Source: Capitella teleta (taxonomy: Eukaryota; Annelida; Polychaeta; Capitellidae). From it: a stretch of 64,000 nucleotides of DNA. Of this stretch, positions 55,042-64,000 are shown piece after piece; within the stretch, counting starts at the first letter, position 1, and every line of letters starts with the position of its first letter. Where the stretch lies: the NCBI GenBank assembly GCA_000328365.1, contig KB310309.1, forward strand, positions 42,343 to 106,342, written 5' to 3'. The notes beneath the pieces are model-generated. The model did no database searches, was not told where the DNA came from, and worked only from the letters and a program-made list of their open reading frames with translations. The position numbers were made by a program, and so were the translations under genes.

Positions 55042-55463
55042 CCGGCAGTATATAACCCACTGCAGAAGATGAACAATCATATCATTTGTAATGTGGAGAT
55101 ATAGCAATATCCCTTATTAGGTCTCTTTGCTGTCTGAGCCGCAGAAAGGTCATTTATGGGAGATTGGTATATTCTCAGAAGCATCAAAGAGGTCAATTTA
55201 TAGATACTGCTAGCTCTCCTAACTTGGTCTAAATGGGCCATTTGCTTCATGTCAGTGAACAAGTTCATGAAACAAAATTTGACAAATGAATGGAGGCTTT
55301 TCAATAACTGGAAACATAACTTGTGTTATTCAACTTTATTCTTAAATGGAGAAATACGGGGGAGATTGATGATAGCATAGTTTAATTTTAAAATATCTGT
55401 GATGACTTTTTCCGAGTTTTGTAAATTTCACCATGAAGTGACAAAGAAGCCAAGACTACGATA

Positions 55464-55590
55464 GGGGTGCAAAGAGGTGTCTCCCTAGGCGTAAGTAGCA
55501 AAGAGGACTGTCCTCTTTGCTACCCCTAGCATATGGCCTCTGTGCTACCCCTGGGAGGCAGAGAGGCCTTCCTAAGGCAGCATAGAGGCC
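55464..55590. promoter_or_regulatory. Cluster of alternating inverted 10-14 bp motifs upstream of the fuseless-like gene
   Basis: A perfect 14-bp-arm palindrome (GTAGCAAAGAGGAC, T, GTCCTCTTTGCTAC; 55495-55523) lies among further copies of the same word: GGGGTGCAAAGAGG (55464), GGCCTCTGTGCTACCCC (55535), GGCAGAGAGGCC (55557) and CAGCATAGAGGCC (55578). They alternate in orientation. The cluster ends 200 bp before the start codon and just before the CT run at about 55602-55634. It could be a small palindromic insertion or a regulatory array; the sequence does not decide. Confidence 0.6.
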
Positions 55591-55599
55591 GTTCGCCCC

Positions 55600-55601
<2 letters not shown>

Positions 55602-55634
<33 letters not shown>
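55602..55634. repeat. (CT)n run
   Basis: About 16 CT units upstream of the fuseless-like start codon, possibly within its promoter or 5' leader. Confidence 0.9.
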
Positions 55635-55636
<2 letters not shown>

Positions 55637-55791
55637 CCCCTCTATCTCTCTCTTTTTTCTCTGTTCTAATTAAATCATGGTAGGTTTCGCTGTTTTCCGT
55701 CATTTAATAGCATACAGGTAGGTGATCGTTTGGCTGATCGTATCTCGTTGGTTATAATTGAGTTCCTTAGATTCACTAAGTGAGAGGAAGG

Positions 55792-56733
55792 ATGGCATAC
55801 GTACCGCTAACTCAGTCATGGAGGACATACGCCTGGTTGACCTTAGACAATATTGTGTGCATATTTGTCATTGGCGTTCTCGTTGTGTTCTATTGGAGGG
55901 GTACCTGGTTGCTGCTCGATTACAATCTATATCCTGAAGATGTAAGCAAAAATGTATGGATCTGCGTTGCAATTGGCAACGGGGGCTTGTTTCTGGCTGC
56001 CATTTTCCAGGAAACACTGAAGAAACACGTGATGTCACCGAGCAATATCTGCATATGGATATTCTACTACCACTTCCACTCTTATGCCATGGGATTCTTC
56101 AGTGTGTGTCATTGGAGAGGAATTTGGAATGGATTGGACCACTACACTGGGAGGACGGACGAGAGCTACCTCTATTCGCTGCTTGTAGGTGAGATCGCCT
56201 TTAATTGTACATCACGTTTCTCTCCTATTTCTAAGCGACCAATTTCAGTGATTGGCAGTGTTTTATTGGACATATAAATTTCAAGATTACTTTCACAGAG
56301 AGCACACTCGATTGATATAGACGATAGTAGTCGTTTGTAACTGGGTAGGCGCATGTAATTAATGTGTGAATAACAAGAAATCATGACCCCTAAGCATTGG
56401 TAGAATCATCGTCCACTTCAGCAACATCAAAGGTGTAACGAACTGGGAGGCGTGAGATAATTAGTATTCTGTTCAGAGAAAAATGAACGAAACGAAAACG
56501 AGAATAGAGTAGGGATGGAAGACGTCTGGAAGAGGCGTGGTAACTCGAACTTGAAGGGACAAGCGAAAACACTTCGACGAAGAGGGTTTTCGACGAATCT
56601 GGGTTTTCGAATTCTCAACATTTTGGTAACGTTATGATCAATGCGATGACGTTATGATAGCGTATTTATCTCAAATTACGTTATGATAGCGTGATGACCT
56701 ATCCTTGAACACATTAAAGCTGACAATCACGGG

Positions 56734-56770
<37 letters not shown>

Positions 56771-58485
56771 GATTTGTTTCGGTAGTTAGTCTTGTTTATT
56801 GAACTTCATTTGTATCATATCTTGGTTCTTCTCGGATTTCTTGATCCAAGTTGACAGGGTGCTTGGTGGGATTCCAAACTTATCGGCGATGGCGTTTTCC
56901 TTCCCTCCAGCTTCAGTTTCGTTGATCGCCAGGAACTTGGTTTGACTAAGAGATGTACAAGACACAAATCACATGATTTATAATTAAGAAAACATACAGT
57001 TAACCAGAATCTGAGTCATAAAAAAAATAAAAGTATATCAAGTCTTGCAACCACTTTACGAGTATATGTTTCAGCCTTGCAGAGACCATAAACCATTGCA
57101 TTTTATCTATGCCAGGGCTCGACCTAATTCTTTGGTTTAATTGGTTTACTATGTTTGTCTGTTTGTCCGCATGTTAACTTCTCTTCGCCATCACAATACA
57201 AGGACCATGGGTTAATTGGTTGGAATCTAGGTTCAGCTGTAAACAATGATGAAAACTTTGCAAGAAAGCTTGTTTGTAAACTCGCTATGGTGTATATGAT
57301 GTATACATGTAGTCAACCCCCAACCTGTGCAACTGGGGAGAGACTTATGAATCTTCCTGAAAATATTTGCAAATAGAACAAGAAGAAAACAATGCCAGTG
57401 ACTCACCTGCGTGTAATGGTCACCTGTGCGTAGCTGCACTCATCATGAAAACGATCAAGCAAATTGGCTGTGTCAAATGTGCAATCTGAATTATATCTGT
57501 ATCAATTGTTGCATCTTATTTTCACTGTACTACATTTCAATGTACCAGTGCTCTGGAATACCCCTTGTACTTGAGAAACTAAGAAATTATTACAATCCTG
57601 TCCTCTATAATCTAGGATATTTCGGGGACCATATAAATCTTTTAATCACTAAAGCATGCCATGAAGTTTACTCTATAATGTGATTCCAGGCCAGACCATT
57701 TTGTTCGTACTGAGATCTAGCAGAATGATATCCGGGCCCCCTTCTCTGGTTCTGTTCGACACAGGTAAATCCTTCTTCAATTGCGATTCACGATTTGAGC
57801 AGACTGTGAGTCCACAAATGACATTTTTCGTGTATTACACTGCCGATATTTACAGCCGGACAAACCAGAGTTGTACACCCTTGACCATCTACTCAGTGTG
57901 GTGGTGATCATGAATTGCGTGGTCCTGGTGTGGAGAGGAGTATGGGGACTGGGAGACAACTACTTCTATCCTGATGACCTCGAGAAATCCTGCTGGCTCA
58001 GTATCGGAGTTGGGTTTGGTGTCCTCCTCGTGAATATCCCTCTCCAAATCCTGGGGAACATCATCTATCGTTGGTCACTGAATAAGGGATGGCCTCTCTT
58101 CTTCCGGGTTGTTCTCGAGGATCTGCTTCACGTAGTTTCTGGCTTCGGTGTAATTCATCACTGGCGCGGCGTCTGGTTAATGCAGGACGTCTACTTCTTC
58201 CCTGACCATGAGAACTTATCCCTCAGTCCTGGCATCTCCCACATCACAGGCTACCTTGGTCTGGCTCTCATTCTGACCTCAATGAGTAACGCTACCATTG
58301 GGAGCTATGTCAGTGGAAGTGCGCCAGCCAGTACCGGATGCTTTCTTGAAAACTACTACTTCCGATACTACTTCTCCAAGCCCCCTTTCGAAGAAGTTGA
58401 GGTTATAAAACAGGCAACAAAGATCATCGACACCAATGCAAATGACGTCCAGATGGAGACGCAAACGAGAATAGACCGATTCTAG
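55792..58485 (+). CDS. fusl-like: Fuseless-like eight-pass membrane protein, 3 exons
   Basis: Exons are 55792-56188 (phase 1 end, donor GTGAGA), 57690-57805 (acceptor ATTCCAG, phase 0 end, donor GTGAGT) and 57856-58485 (acceptor TTTACAG, stop TAG). Introns are 1501 and 50 bp. All joins keep frame, giving 380 residues. The protein is two related halves: LDNIVCIFVIGVLVVFYWRG TW then YNLYPED in the first, LDHLLSVVVIMNCVVLVWRG VW then NYFYPDD in the second. Each half has a second HWRG.W motif after its fourth hydrophobic segment (HWRGIWNGLD; HWRGVWLMQD). I recognise this WRG.W..LD...PD repeat architecture from the Drosophila fuseless family, which is needed at presynaptic terminals for calcium-channel function. 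Here the role is inferred. The C-terminal tail after about residue 345 is hydrophilic. An ATTAAA at 58673-58678 is a plausible poly(A) signal. The ATG at 55792 is the first in the exon's frame after upstream stops. Confidence 0.88.
56629..56687. repeat. Three copies of ACGTTATGAT in intron 1
   Basis: At 56629, 56649 and 56678. The last two extend to ACGTTATGATAGCGT. Spacing is uneven (20 and 29 bp), so this is not a clean tandem repeat. Confidence 0.8.
56732..56768. repeat. Poly(A) run in intron 1
   Basis: About 35 A residues, adjoining the transposase-like remnant at 56786. Confidence 0.97.
56786..56950 (-). pseudogene. pogo/CENP-B-type helix-turn-helix remnant in intron 1
   Basis: On the minus strand the frame reads KFLAINETEAGGKENAIADK, then FGIPPSTLSTWIKKSEKN, and ends at a stop 17 residues later. 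This is the Psq/CENP-B_N helix-turn-helix pattern (A.(K/D)FG(I/V)P.STLS.W(I/L)K) found at the N-terminus of pogo/Tigger transposases. An acceptor-like CTCTTAG precedes it. It is antisense to the host gene. No catalytic domain or inverted ends are seen in the intron, so it is a fragment. Confidence 0.7.
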
Positions 58486-59076
58486 CATTAACTGGAGACG
58501 ACCCAATACGCGGCTTCTCATTGTAGATGATTGTAGGTACATGATTGGAGCTTCATTGGCATGTAACACCATAGCATTGTTTTAGATTAACTGCACAATG
58601 AATCAACATTCTGTCAGTGATAAGCTATCATAACGTTTCGCTAATTTCACCGTGTTAAATGAAGACTAATATATTAAAAAGTTGCTTTGTGACATTTCTA
58701 TTGTTTTATTATGGTTCACTGCTTTTGTTGTTGTCTTTGTTTTATTTGGTTTTATTTTTTATTCGCTCTATATTGACTGGGGCACTCTGTGAGCTGCCGT
58801 AAACTGCTAATTCGATTCTACACGTATTATATAAATGTTTCCTAATTACAGCCACTTGGCCTCAAAACTATGTACTTGGATTTGTGTTTGATGTGGTTGA
58901 TATCAGTAACTGGAATCTCTGGCATGTTAACTCTTTTGTACTCACAAGTGAGAAAATTAATTATCTGGAGTTTTGCCTACTCTATCCACGCATAAGAAAA
59001 TTGTTTTCAATTTTGCTTCTCTGTATTTCGTACATTGTAAACTGTAGTTGACCTACTTCAACGTAGTACTTCCACA
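58486..59076. other. 3' flank of the fuseless-like gene
   Basis: Probable 3' untranslated region to about 58700, then unremarkable AT-rich DNA. Confidence 0.5.
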
Positions 59077-59794
59077 CAGGTTAGGCCAAAAGTGCTCAAT
59101 CTACTCAATATTTAAAACAAAATAATCTGATTTGCCCAAACTGACCAGTCATTCCCAATAATAACTACATGGTATGTACTTGTCGACTAATTTATTCTGC
59201 TCGGATTTAGGCAAAAAATATAAATATCAAGTCAATTTTGAATGTGGGAGGATTTAAATGCTAGTCGTGTGTAATCTCGAAGATAGTTAAATCAGTGTGC
59301 CCCTGAATGAGCATTATGGAATGTCATCTCTTGCATGACGCTTCAAAACAAACCTACTTTGTTTTGATTCTTTGAAATAAATATTAGGACAACAATCAAA
59401 ACAACACTCTGAGACCAAAGATATAATGATCAATTTAATCCTAATAGAGTACCTTTGATCAAACAAAGAACAATACGAGAGTGATGCCTTAATTATTAAT
59501 ACGTCAAATGAAGCCAATCCAGGTCCTGTTTGCCACCAGAAGTGAAGAAACCACCGAATGTTGGTGCCCTCTTTTGATCGAGATTAATCGGCATCAGTGT
59601 CGACGAAGTTGGAATATAAATGATAGGAATAGCAGCATGAGATAATACACTAACAGAGTAGACCACGTAGTCCACGTAATTATTTCTCTTATTTAATTAT
59701 TGTGGTTTTTACACGGCGACCTGTTTTGTAACACTTCCTCGGAAAAGCGCACTGCTATTGAAAAGCATCGGAAGCATGAAAAAGACCCACTCTG
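59077..59794 (+). mobile_element. Tc1-type element E3, internally deleted
   Basis: The left end CAGGTTAGGCCAAAAGTG and right end ...GACCCACTCTG abut TA. It aligns with E1 over its first ~430 bp (to GGTCCT near 59523) and its last ~250 bp, and lacks about 1 kb of the E1 interior. It encodes no complete protein. Confidence 0.7.
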
Positions 59795-59804
59795 TACATG
59801 AATA

Positions 59805-60065
59805 CAGAGTCGGGCAAACGTAGTCTCTCTACTCCATTTTAACGATCTCAATGCTTTCCAATGGTGATACGCATTTCTGGGAAAGTGTTACACAACAAAT
59901 CTCAGTTCAAAAAATCACACAAAGAATATTAATAAATACTTGGTATGGTTAGTCTAACATGTCATGCTTCTATTACTTTCATTCATATTCCAATTTTATC
60001 AACGTTTATACTGATTTATTACCATTAAATAATTGCACTCATCATTCCGCGACATTCCACTCGAT
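59805..60065 (-). mobile_element. Tc1-type element E4, terminal fragment in inverse orientation
   Basis: Starts CAGAGTCGGGCAAACGTAGT next to TA at 59803-59804, only 10 bp from the E3 end. It runs as the complement of the E3 3' terminal 250 bp (ACATGTCATGC, CATTCCGCGACATTCC). Together 59545-60065 forms one large imperfect palindrome. Confidence 0.7.
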
Positions 60066-60989
60066 ACGCATCCCGTCATCCTATAAAGTATGTAACCAGG
60101 GGACGGTTTTTCGGGTATAGTATAGGAGTACACGGGATCCTTTCGGGTATTTGATATCATACGGTTACCCTCTCCTTTGTATTCGACAATTCATGTGAAC
60201 ACAGGGACAACTTAGGGCTGTTCACTGTTTTTGTTTTATTTGTTTTATTTTTATGATTTTGGAAGCCCGACACACAATTTGTGGTCAGGGCGAATACCGG
60301 GGCTTCTAAGGCGACCGACGTTCGCGACGCGCGTTTACAATCCAGCAGTGTTAATAAAATAATAAAATAAAAAAAAATAAAATAAAAAGTCGTACTAAGT
60401 ATAATAAAAATGTCACATTGGATGTATAGCAGTGGGCTTTCTGTACATGCAGGTCTGACCGCCTCTGACAATATAACAATTTGAATAATAATTATTCATA
60501 TTAATGAACCAATCGGGGGTAGCACGCACCTGACATTGCAGTACTCCCAACCTACTCCAAACGTTCATAGCACAAATAACATAAATAAGGGAAGATGAGA
60601 AAACGAATCACTAATTTTAAATAAATCAAGCGGATGGTTGATAGACCCATGCAGCCGACTCGGCTCGGGAGATGCCCTGAACATACACTGAGCAGGGACT
60701 TATGGTCGATCTACAATAACCCAGGAATGAGTATCCATGCTTCCTCCACAACTTTAGGGGGTAGGTTTATTAGTCCATGATAATATATGTACCTAATCAC
60801 CATAGGCTATGTTGCAATACTAATATTCAATGTGGCCCTAAATAGACAGTTAAGCAAGTAAGCAATATGAAATAATTGATGATACACATAACTAAATATA
60901 TTATATCCACACATCCATAAGTATTCCCGGAAAACGTTACAATGCTAATGTAAGCTTATAGTACTATTATAATAATAATAACAATAGAA
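60066..60989. other. Intergenic DNA, nothing recognised
   Basis: Includes an A/T-rich AAATAAAATAAAA stretch near 60357-60388. No gene or terminus found. Confidence 0.5.
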
Positions 60990-61192
<203 letters not shown>

Positions 61193-61859
61193 TAATGGTA
61201 ATATCTTTGTTATTGTCTATTATTTCTTTCTGAATTTCGCGATTCATAAGTTTGAAGTAATAAATAAAATAAAATAAATATTCAATTCAAATAAACCAGG
61301 AAAAGACCAGAAAATCCTGATGGTTCACCTATGAAATGAAAGGTTTATCACAAAGATGAAGAACCCTATGCAAATTACCCTACCATTCAAAGATACAAGC
61401 CACTTCCTCCTCATCAGTCCACTCCTTAAACGCCTTCACCAAAATCAATCTCCCACGCCACTTCTGTCATCTCCTCAAGCACCTCATCAATCACCTCTGT
61501 CATCGCCGCCTCAACTTATATATAAATCTAGAGAAAGGTTTATGAAGTCATCACCTGGACAAATGGCCGACACCTGCAGGCTTGCAGCAACTGCAGATGC
61601 TGACGACCTGGTTTGAAAACAAAAACAAAAACTAACTTCCATTGCACTTTCATATCGGGATTAAAACTTAGCTCAATTGATTATAAATGGGAAGTAATTT
61701 GAGATAACATAAAATGATTCAGTAAATAATAGTAAGTAATAAGTCAGACTAGCACAGATTCTCGGGCGAGGTCTGAGCTACCTGTAATGTCACTTTTATT
61801 CAGTTTAAGATCCAGTTTAAGTAGGTTTATGCAATGATATGGACTCTATAGATGGACTA

Positions 61860-62123
61860 TTCCTATTGGCCAGTGTATGTCAACGGCGCTGAGACTACCG
61901 GAAGTAGCAAGCAAAAGGAAGTGGCACTGTACTTTTACAGAGTTTGAGTAGGTCTACGGTAGACTACCTATCCCGCATTTCTGATTGGTTTACGCATTAC
62001 CGTATTGCGCGCGTAAAAAGTGTGTTCTGATGGTGATATCATAACGCACTTTTCCATCGAACACTTCCGGCGTCTGGTTCTGTTGATCAATCGACGTTTG
62101 AAGATTTTCCCGATTGAGAGACC
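61860..62123 (+). promoter_or_regulatory. Promoter-like region of the THAP gene
   Basis: Contains perfect ETS-type CCGGAAGT on the plus strand (61898-61905) and on the minus strand (62063-62070, read ACTTCCGG), and inverted CCAAT boxes (CTATTGGCC near 61863 and TGATTGG at 61982). It is locally CpG-richer (TTGCGCGCG) and has no TATA box. This is the look of a TATA-less housekeeping-type promoter directly ahead of the start codon at 62124. Confidence 0.5.
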
Positions 62124-62194
62124 ATGACACGCAAATGTGTCGTTGTCAGTTGTTCAAACCGATATCACCACAATTCGCCAACAACCTTTCATCG
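62124..62194 (+). CDS. First exon of a THAP-domain protein
   Basis: The frame MTRKCVVVSCSNRYHHNSPT, then TFHR, matches the start of the THAP zinc finger (M...C....C.N.......(S)FH(R/K)): the first two zinc-binding cysteines at residues 5 and 10 and the conserved FHR. It ends at a donor, ATCG|GTAAAT, in phase 2, a position where THAP genes often have an intron. The rest of the domain (W, CxxH, AVPTIF-like end) is not found in the remaining 1.8 kb. Either the next exon lies outside the window or this is an orphan exon. THAP proteins bind DNA; some are transposase-derived. Confidence 0.65.
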
Positions 62195-63167
62195 GTAAAT
62201 TTATAAATGATCATTCACATAATAACATATAGCTCCTCAAGCATCAGTGCCTGCATATCACTGTGACAGCTATACCTAGGCCCTATACCTGCAACTATAC
62301 AGTGTGAAGTGTGAAGGATCCTCAATATTATCCAGGTACGTGCTATATCAATAGTATGCAGATGGATATCCATTTAATTATATATTAAATGTACATGTAT
62401 ACCATCGTACAGATTTGGATGTATTTCTATAGATTTCAAGTCCCAGCATAATTATTTACACCTTATTATAATACTTATTATTTTACCTATATCATAATAC
62501 TTACATATGTAATTCATTTCAGTTTGTTGACTGCGTGTATTAATTGTCTATTATTATTAACGATTTAGGTATAATAGCTGTATCACTTCAGGGGAGGCAA
62601 TGAAACTTCCTTTCATTACATGCCAGTGCAAACATGTATATAGGTACTTCCAAAGTTCATTTTAAATTATTTACTATTCTCTTAATTATTTGACATGCAT
62701 ATTTGCAGTATACATGAAGAGCTCTGCAAATCTACCTTGTGTATTGTTCACACAAGATGTGTGGAATGCTATATGTGAGTCGATTGTGCTAATTATTATA
62801 TTCATTCTGTGTTTTCAAAGTGTCATCATTCTAGATCTTACTGGCACCTTTGCATGGTTGAGTGATTTGAGCGTCAAACTCTCTATTCACAGTGAGGTTT
62901 GGTGTTCAAGACTTGGAGGATTGATTTCCAAATTGAGAACAAGTTGGCTAAGCTCTTTATCTGATAATACACGAGCTCCCCAAGGGTAGCGGAGCAGTTC
63001 CTACACACCCTTAAAATTTTCATATAATATATGAAAATTTTAACTAAATATTATTTAATTAAAATTTAAATTCCTTGGGCTACATAGGCCTATATATTGT
63101 GAAGCATTATACCCATAGCCCTGTTTGACCCCACCCCAGTGATGTAAAATTTTGAAAAACTGTGCAA
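62195..63167. other. Probable intron or flank of the THAP gene
   Basis: A hydrophobic plus-strand frame at 62690-62989 follows an acceptor-like ATTTGCAG, but joining it to the THAP exon in phase gives a peptide unlike a THAP domain that stops after about 20 residues. I therefore do not call an exon. Confidence 0.4.
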
Positions 63168-63990
63168 AAACAGAATTTCTCCTGAATCCAATTTAAAAAA
63201 TAAATATACACTACATAACATTATGGGTATTAATTTAAAGAACCTTTATTTGTGTTTAGGTTTATTTTTCTCCTGATTAATTATAGTGCTTCTATTTTCA
63301 CAAGTTAAATCCCCATTCCAATAAGAATGAAGTATGATTGACATTCATTTGAAATTTTATTTTCAGAGATCCGATCAAGTTGACTGAATTATTGCTGAAG
63401 AGAAAATAATGAAGAAATTTGCTTTTACTGTTCAAATTATTAGCAGTGAGCCATCATGTCTGGGTTCATCTTCAAAAATCGAATTCTATTACTTCTCCAT
63501 TTTCATTTTATAACATGTTCACACCATTATTTCAGCTATAGCTGGGGTTTTTTTTCTTCTCATTTCTTTATCTTTTTTTTTTTTCCATTTCTTTCTTGTC
63601 TGTCAGGCTTAAACATAAATTTTCTTTCAGATGGATTTCTTGTATCACTGGTTCATATTCCTGCAATTTGCTTGAGTTTACTGTTCAATTTGAAAGAAAT
63701 GTATCATTTTTAGTGCCTTTCAATTTTAATCATAATCAATTACTGATCCTAATACTGAAGATATTGCCCCAATGTAATTGTGATTTGCCATTTAATAGCT
63801 CATAAATAATTGTTTATTTCAATTTCTACCAATTCCGTTTGATACAATTTTTCCGCAGTCTTCTCAGATTTCCAGATACAGAAATCCGAGAAGACTGCGG
63901 AGATGCGCATAATTGTAATAATATTATTAATAATTATAGCACCTGATTATTCCGCCAGGGCCTAAACTCTTCAATTCTGGAGTCTACTTT
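63168..63990 (-). repeat. AT-rich repeat D, copy D2, with a long hairpin
   Basis: The inverse of 13708-14803, lacking about 265 bp of it. At 63852-63901 it carries TCCGCAGTCTTCTCAGATTT, a 10-base loop and the complementary arm, pairing in 19 of 20 positions. The alignment reaches almost to the window edge, so the outer limit is unknown. Confidence 0.8.
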
Positions 63991-64000
63991 TTTGTCAATT

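Noticed and set aside
57765-57802. Alternative 38-bp intron in the fuseless-like gene (GTAAAT...GAGCAG)
   Set aside because: It keeps a frame but is shorter than a spliceosome normally handles. The 50-bp intron at 57806-57855 has a better donor (GTGAGT), an intact acceptor and a smoother protein join.
62690-62989. Hydrophobic frame as second exon of the THAP gene
   Set aside because: Joining in phase gives a short, stop-terminated peptide without the THAP tryptophan or C..H pair.

Overview
The window is AT-rich nuclear DNA from an invertebrate animal, almost certainly a bilaterian. The evidence is spliced genes with GT-AG introns, a fuseless-type eight-pass membrane protein, a claudin/PMP22-type tetraspan protein, a THAP zinc-finger exon, tRNA-derived SINEs, pogo-, Tc1- and TTAA-type DNA transposons, long microsatellites and assembly gaps (4253, 37200-37249, 54749-55041). 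I cannot fix the phylum. The repeat content and the excess of the palindrome TACATGTA would suit a marine invertebrate such as an echinoderm or mollusc. Introns of only 50 and 54 bp are short for a sea urchin and keep other phyla open.

Only two complete host genes can be read. On the minus strand, 48968-46925 encodes a 197-residue claudin/PMP22-like protein in three exons, preceded by a GC-rich leader with an eight-codon upstream ORF. On the plus strand, 55792-58485 encodes a 380-residue fuseless-like protein in three exons, built as two similar four-pass halves. A THAP first exon lies at 62124-62194 behind a promoter-like stretch with two opposed CCGGAAGT (ETS) sites; its later exons are not found here and may lie beyond the window. 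A possible last exon of an unknown gene is at 50929-51054. No functional link between these genes is visible.

The rest is mobile and repetitive DNA. 1-15 kb: pieces of an unrecognised gene-like repeat family (A), a 664-bp TTAA element, a complete SINE and a second SINE split by a 220-bp MITE. 15-26 kb: the end of a pogo/Tigger element, family F, a perfect 19-bp-stem hairpin, an inverted pair of repeat C and a diverged copy of repeat B. 26-31 kb: a 4.26-kb interval bounded by TTAA and palindromic inverted ends, holding a three-unit tandem array of about 196 bp. 31-39 kb: a Tc1-type element (E1, 1681 bp) and further copies of A, B and E. 41-44 kb: a longer copy of family F whose middle 1.4 kb is missing from the 17-kb copy. 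44-54 kb: mostly plain intergenic DNA around the claudin-like gene. 54-64 kb: the SINE/microsatellite/gap junction, the fuseless-like gene with a transposase-type helix-turn-helix remnant in intron 1, a head-to-head pair of E elements, a long AAT array, the THAP exon and an inverted copy of the AT-rich repeat D seen at 13.7-14.8 kb.

The most notable candidates for something undescribed are family A (five pieces, with a retained coding frame and a retained short intron), the E elements (Tc1-type ends around reading frames that do not look like transposase) and the inverted-motif cluster just upstream of the fuseless-like gene.
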